The position numbers were made by a program, and so were the translations under genes. The notes beneath the pieces were generated by a model. The model was not told the origin of the DNA, did not search any database, and saw only the letters and a list, made by a program, of their open reading frames with translations. Below, in pieces: positions 1 through 11,800 of a stretch of DNA of 31,194 nucleotides. The stretch's first letter is position 1. Each line of letters opens with the position of its first letter. This DNA comes from Sperchopsis tessellata (lineage: Eukaryota > Arthropoda > Insecta > Coleoptera > Hydrophilidae). The DNA lies in assembly GCA_033557685.1 (NCBI GenBank), contig JAWQRN010000337.1, positions 1 through 31,194 of the forward strand, given 5' to 3'.

Positions 1-16
1 TATATAATTATAGAAG

Positions 17-213
17 GTCCAATAAGGAAACAACCAAATACATTTAGTTGTTTCTTTGTTCATGTTATTGTGAAAAAAATTTAAATTTTATATCGACTAA
101 TGAGGCCGGTTTCTTGTGTAGTCCGTCCTGAAGATGAGGCGCGAGCCCTCGAAACCGGACGACTAGTTTTATGACTATACTTTTTTAAATATTTGGTTGC
201 TACTTTATTGGAC
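17..213. mobile_element. Short foldback element, ~197 bp
   Basis: The 25-nt ends are imperfect inverted repeats: GTCCAATAA and CAACCAAATA blocks at 17-41 match the reverse complement of 189-213. Inside lie a second hairpin (27-54, GAAACAAC with GTTGTTTC) and the pair CCGGTTTC (106-113) and GAAACCGG (151-158). It may be an end piece of a Penelope-like element or a MITE. No target duplication is clear. Confidence 0.55.
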
Positions 214-518
214 TTTCTTTAATTATATATATATTATGGAACACCCCTACTCCTCAAAAATATATTCGTTATCTTTTTAGTTGATTATTTAAATATTTTA
301 TTTAACATTTCGTTACTTCTTTCAACTCTTCCCATTGTTAGACTTAAAAAATCGATTTATTTGATCTTGTAGATAAGTAGACAGTTTTTTTTTTTCGAAA
401 TATCTGATACATTATATTAGTCACTTATAAGTAAATATATTCATAATTTGTTATTTTTCGTACACAGAAAATATCACATTTTTGCATATTTCTATTTAAA
501 CTCCTATCCTATTCTTTT

Positions 519-587
519 GTATTGACCTGGCTGTTGAGATGTAAATATTTTTTTGTGGGCTTAATAAAATATGTTATGTTATGTTAT
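519..587 (+). mobile_element. Probable non-LTR retrotransposon 3' end
   Basis: A short tail-like segment with GTATTGACCTGGCTGTTGAG, AATAAA at 563-568, then a TATGT-type repeat at 570-587. This order is usual at jockey/I-type retrotransposon 3' ends. No coding part adjoins it. Confidence 0.35.
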
Positions 588-2709
588 TCAGTGTGAATAG
601 CGCATAATTACTTTGAAAATTGTATTGTTTCTTATGCAAAAATTGAAATATATAAATTCATGTTATTTTCCTTCTTCTTGGGAAAAACACATCTTACAAC
701 ACTGTAAAAAATCAGACATGTGTGAAATAAGTCAGAATGAACATACATATTAAATTTAGTTTTTTGCAAAAAAATCTCAAATTAATTGATCCCTAAAGAG
801 TTATCACAGTGTTATCCTCAGTTTCCATCGTAAAAAAGCTTGCTTCTAGGTGTTTACTAATGTCAAAGGTCAAATACCACTACCCTCATTGTTAGTGAGA
901 TAAGCGGCCAAGACTTGTTACTCATTATTTATCCCCTCAACGTTTTCATTCATATCAAATAACCGTCTAGGATGGTAGTGTTATGAACCAGTATCTATCA
1001 TTAGTTTAGATAATAGTTCTTGCAATTGTGATGGTATTTCCCAGAACCTCTATCCGGTTTTCACCTGGGACATTTTGCATCATGCTAGATATTTTATTTC
1101 ACATCCCATGTTCATGTTGACACATTTCAAAAGTAGACATATCGATTTGATACTGTAGTAAAGTAAGGCTATTTTAAAATACAATTTTCAACCTCTTGCA
1201 AGTCTTATATACCAAGTCGCAATTTTGTACTAAAGAAATAATAATAATAATATATTGTTAAACTTTATTCTATTCAATACAAAAGAAATAAGTAAAAGAC
1301 ATTACTATTACAATTTAAGAAGGAAACGTATTAGCTTACATCCAAACCTTTCAGACCCTTTGTATAACCCAAATCTCATATGTCTTCATACATACTATTC
1401 CTCATATAATCCATCTTTGGATTTCTTCCACACAGGATCCTAAGTGAAGTGTGGGACATTACCTATAACACAGAGAGGTCTCCGCTAACTCCTACTGTTC
1501 CTTGGATGTCCCGCATTATATATCCTGTAAACAGTGATGTGCACTTTAGTCCTAGTCTACCAGCCATATTTGATACAGTCCATTGATAAACCTTCTTGCC
1601 TATCTACAGCTCTAGCATCTCCTAATGTGTTCTATGGAGAATTCTCACCTCTTTTTCTAACCTTTTGACTTTCTATATACACTACTATCTACATTATCTT
1701 CAAGCTTCGCCCTTGCCAGTTTGTCTTCTTCATCATTACCTTCAATGCCCTCAAAGTACCACACCCATTTCAATGTTACTCTATATTCACAAACAAGTCT
1801 GCTCAGAACTACACTGCAATCGAATACAGTACCCTACTATCCAAACAAATCTGTGTAATAATAAAAATGTCAATAAGAACTTATTTTACAAGACCTCAAA
1901 TCAAGTCGTCTCCACTTAGCACAAGTGCCTTTCTCGACTTTAAATCGTCCGAATACTCACGTTACATCATCAATATGATGCATCACATCTACTAGCTTGG
2001 TAATTGAAATTAGGTTCAATTTGATTGCATACAACTTTTAGAAATATTTTGGTGTTTATCATCTGTTGAATTCTGAAACAGTTTTAGCCAGAATATAGTC
2101 GGGAACATTAGTAATATCGATCTTACTTTTACTATAATATTATAAATTGCTTCTTTGGGTAACTCAAAAAATTTGCTTGAAGCACTGGTTTAAACTTCAC
2201 TTATGTCTCTTATATAAATTTTAACTTCTAAACCAAAATCAAGTTTTCTCTTGTATATAGAAAAACACTATCTTAAAGTCTGTTAAGATAGTTTTTTTCT
2301 ATGCATATATTGTAAAACTCAATAATATTGACAATAACAATAATTATCTTATACTATTTTCGCACCTTTTCGGATAACTCCAACATACATTGCATTTTAT
2401 AAAAATCTTTACTATCCTATGATTTTATGCACAAGTTTATATTTAAGTTTCAACGGTTTCTTTGTTTTTTTCAAAACTTTGTTTAACTCAGACTCAGTGG
2501 TATAATTAATAAATATATTTTGAAGGTAATTTCATCTTGTCCAATCTTATCACACTTTATATGTGATAGTTTTGTTACATAAATATTCTTACAATACAAT
2601 ACAATTCCTTTAACTTTCAGTTCATCTTGAATTTTGTATTTTGTGCAGCGTTTTAATCCACACTATAGCAGTGTAGATAATAGACACATAATAATGATTA
2701 TTTTTTTAG

Positions 2710-2829
2710 TGATACGGAATTACTTGATGAATCGTATTCGTTATATGGAGTGAAGATACCACAAAGTACACCAAGAGCTGCACCACGAACCCAATTTGCT
2801 CCTGCAAGTGTTCCATATGATGCAACAAG
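2710..2829 (+). CDS. Exon A (first in window): conserved YSLYGVK block
   Basis: The acceptor is a T-run followed by AG at 2708-2709, and the donor is AAG|GTAGGG. The exon enters and leaves in phase 2. It encodes about 40 residues starting DTELLDESYSLYGVKIPQ and ending APASVPYDATR. Because it begins at an acceptor, the start of the protein lies upstream of the window. Confidence 0.82.
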
Positions 2830-5800
2830 GTAGGGTACAATATAATTAAATATCCTCGTATTTTAGAAGGATCTTTAAAATTACTTAAAAATATAATTAT
2901 TTCTTTGCCACTTACTTACTATATTAATTTAGAATACGAGTGGAAAACATGGAACGCCAGTTAGCCAACTTAACAGGATTAGTCCAGAAAGCCCTTACAC
3001 AAACACCAACCTCACACCTCCAGGTACCCTCGAGCAGGAGTGACATCTATCGTACAGGTAATTGAATAAAGCAACGCTTATAAGACAAAAGTTTCTGCTG
3101 CTATGTTGATGCATCAGTTGGTATTAATTGTAATTGCACTCGCTTAAATAGTTTTCAAAGTTAGGTACGTACCGTATAGTCTACAGTAATTAGTTGTACA
3201 AATAGGGAACCACAACTTCAACTGCCGGTAATTTATCACAATAGTTTTAACTTTAGATATGTTAAATAAATCACTTTGTCGAAATGAACTTGGCATATTT
3301 AAATTCGTTACACTAATGTATTTTACTGAACTTTATTACAAAACATTAATCACTATTAAGTTTAATTATCATTTACTCTATGACATTTAAAAATATTTCA
3401 ATGATATTAAAATTTACAAATGTATAAACATAATATGCCAATGGAGAAAATAATTTATATCACTTGCTTAAAAATAAAAACAGAGTAACGAAAAAGCCTT
3501 GGTTTCTTAGAAAAACTATACCTTGGATCCATATAGGGTAAATAACTAGATCAAGACTTGATCAACTTCATTTCCCACACATTTATATAGAATTAATGTC
3601 TAGCGATCACCATACTGTTCTTTTGATGATGGAAATAACAGAACATATTTTCTACATAATTAAACAGAGTAGAATTTTTGGAGGTTGAAATAAATTTGCA
3701 ATGGAAGAAACCATATTATCTAATATAGATATGAGCAGTAAATAAACTTCTCAAAAATAACCATATTAGGCTAATAAGACAACAATATTTTGCAGATATT
3801 CCTCCAATTATTAAAAGAAAACTTAGCTTATACGAAAACTTGTACATGACAAACATGAGAAAGCACTTGTGTTTTACCCACCAGTTGTTAATAAAAACAA
3901 CCAATGAACCATTTTGAGATATAATTATTATTTATTAGTGTTTAAATATATCCTGTTAAAATTAATTACTCTCGGAGCATTTGTTTGAAACACATTTTTC
4001 GTTATTGTTTAATATTTATACTGCAGTAATGTGGCTTTGCATTGTTATTAATACATTTATTTGCTACTTACTGTCTTACTACAGTCCTTGCCTATATAAG
4101 CATGTGAATTCATTTGTTGATGTAACATCACTCGCCTTGAAAATGTCCCTTGCAACAGTGGACTCTCTACACAGTTTCCACCCAGAAATAACATTCATAT
4201 AGATAATAACCGTGGAATTGTTTCTTAAATTTTACAGGATAATTATGTTAGAAGAAGCTCTAGTATTCATAAAGAGCATTGATGCAATGAATTTGAACAT
4301 TGATGATTTTTAATTCACTAATGAAAACTTAGATACTGCAGAAAATATGCATTATAATAAATAAAATGAGGATCCAAACTAAAAATACAGGAATACAAAT
4401 CTTAGCTCAGATTACAATTTGAGCCACACAATCAACTTTTTTCACTGAACCAAATTATTTAGAATATATAGAAGTTAGGTACTAGTATGTCAAAATTCAC
4501 GTGTTTCCTAATAGCATTTTATTTATTATGAAAATTTCTATATCTCAGAATATGAAAACCAACAGAATACCTGAACTAAAAATATTTGAACAAGGAGTAT
4601 ACAGCGACAATGTAGTGTTATGTGAACTGAACCAAAAGTGAAAGTCTTCAGGCCAAAAGTCACCTAGTAATACCATGTTGGTAAATTCACTATGATCAAC
4701 AGACTATAAAATGTTGAAGAACAATTAGATACTGCATTAAACGTTAGCCCAACTGTGAAAGAACTCTCCTTTAAATATTTTGAAGACGACTAGAGGAGAT
4801 GAACTACAATCATATATTGCTGTAGTATCAAAATTTTATAAATTGTTTATTAGTTTAGAGTTCACCATAAGATTAAGTATTTAATGTAAATTATTGTAAA
4901 TTATTGTACAGACTTTGTAAATATATACTACAAATTCAGCGCCTTTAAAAATGGAGTCTTAGACAATCAAAAGTCTGGGGATCTCCACATCTAGAAATTT
5001 TGATTTGCTTGAGGAATAAATATATATCAATTGCACACAAATCATTGTATAAATCATCTAATTTTCTTAATTCAAACAAAATCCAACAATTATACTAAAA
5101 ACAATTTTTTTATAAAAAATTTAACTTGTAAATCATTATTTTAACATATCATCCATCTGCAATCACTGCTTGTATCAGTTTACATGAGCTCCCAAAGTGT
5201 AACTAAAACAATTACACTCATTATAATATAGAAAGTTTCATATTCATACTTGCAAAAAGATAATTTATAAATCCAAGCAGGCATCATCATGATGTCTGAT
5301 TTTATAAAACACTATCCTAAAAACTAATAGTTATAATGGTTTAGTAGATTGAATTACTAACAAATCATAATATCTTTCGTAATTTTTTCTAAATATGCCA
5401 CGTTTATATCAAAACTTTATTGCAAATTTGAATTCATGAAGGAGTTCATTAAATGTTACTTAATATTTATAAATACATACATTCATTCAAATAATGGATA
5501 CCTTTGATTTAGTATATACATTTTTATATTATTATCTACATGCTATGTAAAATCTACTTTCCATATAGCTCTATCTAAAACATTATATGGTAGTATAATC
5601 AATAAAATAAATCAATATTTAATTAGTTGATGATATGAAATATATCCCAAATTATTTGTTATGGCACCAGTAGATACAATTTTAGTGGAAAGGCTTCCAA
5701 AAATACCTCAAAATCTTTTTGTGAGTTAACTTATTTAAAAAAATCATACAACTTCGCAGTTCTTGCCAATCGAATATAAATCGAATATAAAAGAAAACTG

Positions 5801-8800
5801 ATTCTACCTTAATGAAAACCTACATTGTGATATATGAATACTAGAGAGACATTAATAAAAGTAAAAAACAAAGGTTTTATAATGGCAAGAATTATAATGT
5901 AAATGTATTACTACAATAGCAAAATTTGTCTTTCTGTATTCAAATGTGAATACCTTAAAAATGGCTCATCAAATGTAAAAATTGTACGGGAAAATTTTTA
6001 TAGATTTTGAAATAATTTCAAAAATACAAACCAAATAATGACATTTCTATGAATACCAAAAAAACGTGTTGCACCTTTACCTACACGCACACCTCTGGTG
6101 GTAGTTTCAAATTTTAATTGAAACAAGGTACATAAATTTACTAGTGAAAATAATACACCACATCTCAATCCAATCAGCCTAGAACTCTCTGAAATATTCA
6201 CAAAAAACTGTCTTAAGGGGCTAATTTTCGGAGACCCATACACCCTTTTAAAAATCAAAATTTTAGAAAACAAAGCTTTGACCAAACATTTAAGAAATAC
6301 CTGCATATGAACTTTTAAAAAAAATATTTCATTTGTTAGTAAATTTTCTATTTTATGATACCGTGGTACTAAAAAAATTTGCTCTCAATATTCTCATATC
6401 TGAGCATGAAATATGCGACTTAGGTTTTGAAATCGCCAAATGAAAATTGACTCATATTTTGCAGTCAACATGTAAAATACTCTTATTTAAAAAAAGATAT
6501 AGGGATATCTTTAGATAAAATAATTCACAAAATAATAGAAGTTGAAATAAATATTATAAAATTAATATAATTTGCAACCTGTGGAATACACTTACTTTTG
6601 AGGTTCTTTCAAGATATAAGGAATTTTATAAACCAATTTTTTGCTCCCTTTTAAATCCAGTAACCAATAGTGTTAGGGTTAGTGATTGTGATGTCTTGCA
6701 ATCCATTAAATGTTAAGAGAAGAATAAAAGAAAATCAAAAGTCCTCAAATTGAAAAATGTCTACTAGACTAGCAGCCACAATGGCAGTAAATTATAATTT
6801 CTTTGATTTCGTTTCTTAATAATTCTAAATATAGCAAAAAATCTTGCACATAATCAGAAGATTTCTATGTTTACTCCCATATTAAATAGGTCGGATAATA
6901 CCAGAAAACTTTGAATCTTTTTGAGTCAAAAACCAATTATATTTTTTGTATCGTCTGTTTGAAATAATCTTGCAAATGTATTCCATCTGCATTGCACTTA
7001 CCTACAGTAAATTTTTGAAATAACCAATTCCTTTATTTTTGTACATACTTACATGCACCTATCTAAAAGTGGTTTAGACAATTATTGCTTTTTCTATGCA
7101 ATATGCTAGAAAATAATATCTAGTTAATTCTTAAATGGATCATGAATAAACGTACGTAATATTCTAAAATCTGAAATTGCTCAGAAAATAATATGTAAAT
7201 GTAGAAATTTTAATCAAAAATAATATTTTAATCAGGTGTATCCATTATTTTGCACAGATACGTACCCATTACAGCATATTGCAGCTTGCCGAAACTTAGT
7301 GTGACTAAAATTGCAATGTTTGTAAGCTTGTTAATAGTGTGTTTGCTAACATATCACCGTTTATTCCCCTACAGGCGACGAGTTTGATAAGAACTCCAGT
7401 TCAAGTTCGGCCTCATTACCAGGTTTGTATATTCACTTGCTTCTGTTTTATTTTTTGCTTTTCTCATAAGTAACCTTTAGAATCGTTCACAATCAGTTTC
7501 GATCAATGAGATCTGCATGTACACTCTCACCAATTGGTATTTTAGGAACTTCTAACACGAAATTTTTAATGTTGTTTCACTTGTGCAACAATTGGCTGAT
7601 TAACTTTCTTAATAAATTAGTTGATAAATTTATATTCACTAAATTTTATAACAGTTCAGATTTGTGTTAGGTATGAAAAATATATGTAAATTGTGCTTGG
7701 GATAACACTATATCATTTGGAGGAATTTTCATTTCTCTTATCTTCACCATGTACATTGATATGATATTTTAGTATATTGGTTAATAACTATAGTGACATT
7801 TATTCAATAAAATTAAAGGGGGTTATAAGAAAACTGACTTAATTTCATAGCGCCCAGACATAGAGCACTTAAAATTACCTCAAATTAATTTGGCACTTAA
7901 GATTAAGAGCATAAATTGTAACATAATTGTTGATTACACAGGCTTGAGTTTAAATTTTTTTTTACTTCTATTCTGTTAACTGGTTTTGTATGAAAAAGTA
8001 ATGCTGATTCCAAATATAATTGCAATAATTCTGCATCACGTAAGGTTTTTTTGACAAATAAGAAATAAAGGAATTGTGTTGTATTTTTTTTTTGTTTTTA
8101 ACAAATTTTGATTTCACAGAACCACATTAGACTATTTTTGCATCCTCTCAATGACAATGTGATTAAGTTATTGCATAGAACTAGGTATAGAAGAGAAAAA
8201 TGTTAAATGAACCGTGTCACCTTTGTAGTAGCATCTGTATTACTAGTATACGGAAATTCCTGGTTTATGTACTAAGCTATATTAGAGTATAAGTCTTCAA
8301 CTATCTGATAAATTGTTGTTATAACCAGTTTTGGGTCTAAATATATTGATAATTTTTGTTTGTTTTCACGTCTTATATTGAAATTGAAATATGCTTAAAG
8401 AAAAAAACTATATAAGATAAACACAAATACTACTTCTTTTAGCAATCAGTATGCAACAATTAATCCAGAAAACATAAAAATAAACATGCAAAAAAATTAA
8501 TCGCAGGCCTGTTTTATAAGTAATAGAAAAGTATCCAAAATTATACCTTAGCACCGCTCTTAGCTACTAGTTATTATTACTGCTGACAAAAATGCTCTGT
8601 ATTTTAATGTCACTATTACATTTTCTGAATCATTTGGGTCATAGCAAATAGCAGTACATTCCTGGATAAAATATATATTATTGATGCTCAAGTCAGAACC
8701 GGAAACAAGGGAAAACACAAAGGTATGTGATAGAACTGACATATTAAGAGCAACAGACTCTCTTAAAATAGAAACATCTCATGTAGCCAAGTCTTCTATT

Positions 8801-11800
8801 AGTTATATCAATAGATGATTATAGACATGTCATTTTCCACACATGCTCGCTAGTTCAACCAAATTACAAAAAATACATTAAAATTTGCCTGAAAACTTTA
8901 AGCTGATGTCAGTAGTTATTTTCAAAGATTATCGAATCACTACTGGTTAAAAAGCTCACAACATATATTAAAAATAAATGATGATCAACAGCAGTCAACA
9001 ATATGGCTTTCAACAACAGAAATCAACAATGATTTAGATCAGGATAAAAAAACAGATTTCTTTGATGTAAGTATATGAAGCAGGAGCACCAACTGACAGA
9101 TCAAAATGAGATTCTGAAGAAAATATTCTATCCAGAGTATTAAGAGAGGTGTTTAGAGATTTTTTGTACACAGATGACTAAGGAATATCCTAAGATTTTC
9201 AACAATATTTAGCTTCTGGCCTTTGGAATATAAATGAAGTATGAAATAATTAGGTTTGTGATTGCAGGATAGGTCTATCAGTCTTATACAATTAAGTTGT
9301 TCTTTGTATCTGACATTAAAGGAACGTCCGGTCGGACCAACGTAATTGGTGCCATATGCCAAAAAGGGTTGCTGAGGTATTGAGCTAAATCAAAGGATTT
9401 AGCTTTAACAAAAAGAATGGTGATGAGATATTTGAGATTTTGTTGAGCAATGGAATAACTAAGGTATTGGAGAATGTTTCTCAACTTCCTTAATTTCCAA
9501 AAGCTCGTTTAATGATATGACTAAGATAGTCGTTTTCATGGGAAATTTTAAGTAGGATGGTATTAGCTGCCACGAGATCCTCCTGTGATATAACACTCAA
9601 TACACTCGATACTTCTGCCAAAGTTTGAGTAATACACCGTAAGAGATGTACCATAGCAACTAATACCATCCTATTTTTCAAACAAAAATTTGAATTAGGG
9701 TAACATTTTGTGGCCTATTCTTTTCCATCTATTGGGTTGGCCAAAAAGTCCATTCGGTTTTACATGCGAAAATAAGATGCAAAGCAATTTATTATTATTA
9801 TATGGAGGGAGTGGCAAAACTTCCCTGCCAAGCTCCAGTAACTTCTGCCACATCTGCAAAGAAGTGTATGGTGTGACATTGACATGATGATACGCAATGC
9901 CCTTACGGTTAGCTAGTGCTGGACGCTTCTGGTAGATCTTTGTATTTAATTTGTCCAGCTGATCACAGTATACATCCAAATTGATGGTATTGTTCTTGGG
10001 TATAAGCCCATAAAAGACAACACCCTTCCAATCCCACTAAATTGAAACCATAATCTTCTTCGGATGAAGTCCTGATTTAGAGGTTGTTTGTAGTGATTCT
10101 CCATGCTTTCCTCATTTTCGTTTGTGCTCCACATTTTTATGTAAGATTCACTTTTCATCATGAAAAAGTATAGATTTCTATGAACCAGGCTAAAATATGG
10201 TTTTCAACAAACTGTTTGAAACTAAATAAAGTAAAGACCAATACACTTATCCTCTCAGTGATTTATAAGTAAAAGAATCATCAGTTAACTTTTTCAGAAT
10301 ATCGTAAGCAAGCTTTGGCGTACCTTTTGAGGGTAGTGAATGCTTTTCTTAACAAAAAAAAGTTTTCAAAGAAACAGTCATACTTGCCATTATAGTTGTG
10401 TATATTCATGAGAACATACATACCTTTAAAAGAAATGAAGAATGACAAGACCATGACACATGATATATTCAGAAAACGTTAATCCCCTACCATAGAGTGA
10501 GTTATGCTCAACAGTCAGTGATTTATTAAATTCTATAATAAGTTTCTCCTAAATATATGTCAACTAAACTCAGTAGAGTTTTACGACGTTGTGCTTGGTG
10601 CCTTGAACTTAATATACATTTATCATGTTAATGTACAGCATATAAAATACTGAATACAGTATGTCTCTTTATAGCAACTGTTTTCAACATATTTTTAAAA
10701 AGTTTAAGGAGGAGTTACTTTATAATGTTTAGTAGCCAGTTTTTGTGGAATACCAGATAAATATTGCCCTTTATCCTGAAGTCAGAAATGAGGCCAGTTC
10801 TTCTGCCTATTGGGTTAAGAAATATTTTTTTCTAGTTTTGTAATATTTGAATATTAGATATGAGAGCTTGCTTTTGTGTTACATACCTAATTATGAAAGA
10901 ACAGCATACCTTCATTTATCTAATTAATTCCCTTCTGCTAGTAAACACTTATCCCATCTTATTTCCAACTAAAAAAAAATTCTTCGTCAACACTGTAGAA
11001 TATTGTTTGCATTTTTAACTGCTTCATCAGAAACAAAACACTTTTCTCTGAGATGCTTTTTAAGGTTTTTGAATTAAATCAATTCTAACGTCATGGTACA
11101 ACAAATTCTTTTGCCAATATATATATAACAATAGTTATTAATTATACTTCTATAGGTTTCTCTTTTGATAGTAGACAACCTAATCAAATATTCAATTAGC
11201 AAAACTTCTTCAGCATCCTCAAAATATGTTTTATTTGGGCTCATTTGAAACCTCTGCATGAATTCTTGTTTCGTGGGAAGATCCCAGAGATGTATCAAGT
11301 AACATACCTGGTAATAATTTGTGAAAAACACAGCCAAATGTTCTTGACAAATTTATTTTTTGCTCTTATGTAAATTGTCTTAAAATACTCCATGCAGACA
11401 ACTTTTTCATGCATTTGAATGCATTAGAAATAAAAGAAATCTTATTTGTGTATTTCTTTCACAGCTATTTTGATATATTTTTCATAAGTAGGTGTTACAC
11501 CTTATAGAATGACACATTTATTCACCAAACTTCTGTTGAACATAAAGCACCTAGATTTTATATTGAATCGTCCTATTAATCCCACTGTCTTCCACCATAG
11601 GGCACCTGTTATCGTTCAATTTTTTTAAGTGTTTCTTCAACTCATGTTGTTGATCATGGATGCCCATAAATTTTTATATTTATCCATTTCGTAGGTTCTT
11701 AGGAAGCAGCATCATTCCTAAATAACCGTTAAATAAGGCTGTTTTTTGTACCCAGTTTGTTACTTTTTTAATAAAAAATACTTCCACTAATACAATTACT

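Larger units (their letters stand above)
1..2709 (+). other. Upstream intron (3' part), with element relics
   Basis: This is intron because the exon at 2710 begins at an acceptor. It holds a foldback unit (17-213), a probable retrotransposon tail (519-587), an ATA-type microsatellite (1235-1253), a less AT-rich stretch at about 1320-1960 whose frames are broken and that I cannot name, and a hairpin at 2257-2302. Nothing else was recognised. Confidence 0.7.

Noticed and set aside
1255..1960. Possible coding relic on either strand
   Set aside because: The stretch is less AT-rich than its surroundings and the minus strand gives partial text, but I could not match it to any family and stops break every frame.
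5998..6306. 102-codon antisense frame
   Set aside because: Residue composition is that of random AT-rich sequence, no family motif, no splice context or conserved block seen.
11074..11337. Possible CENP-B/pogo-type transposase fragment on the minus strand
   Set aside because: FEDAEEVLLIEYLIRLS recalls the CENP-B helix-turn-helix region, but the expected text after it is absent; not enough for a call.
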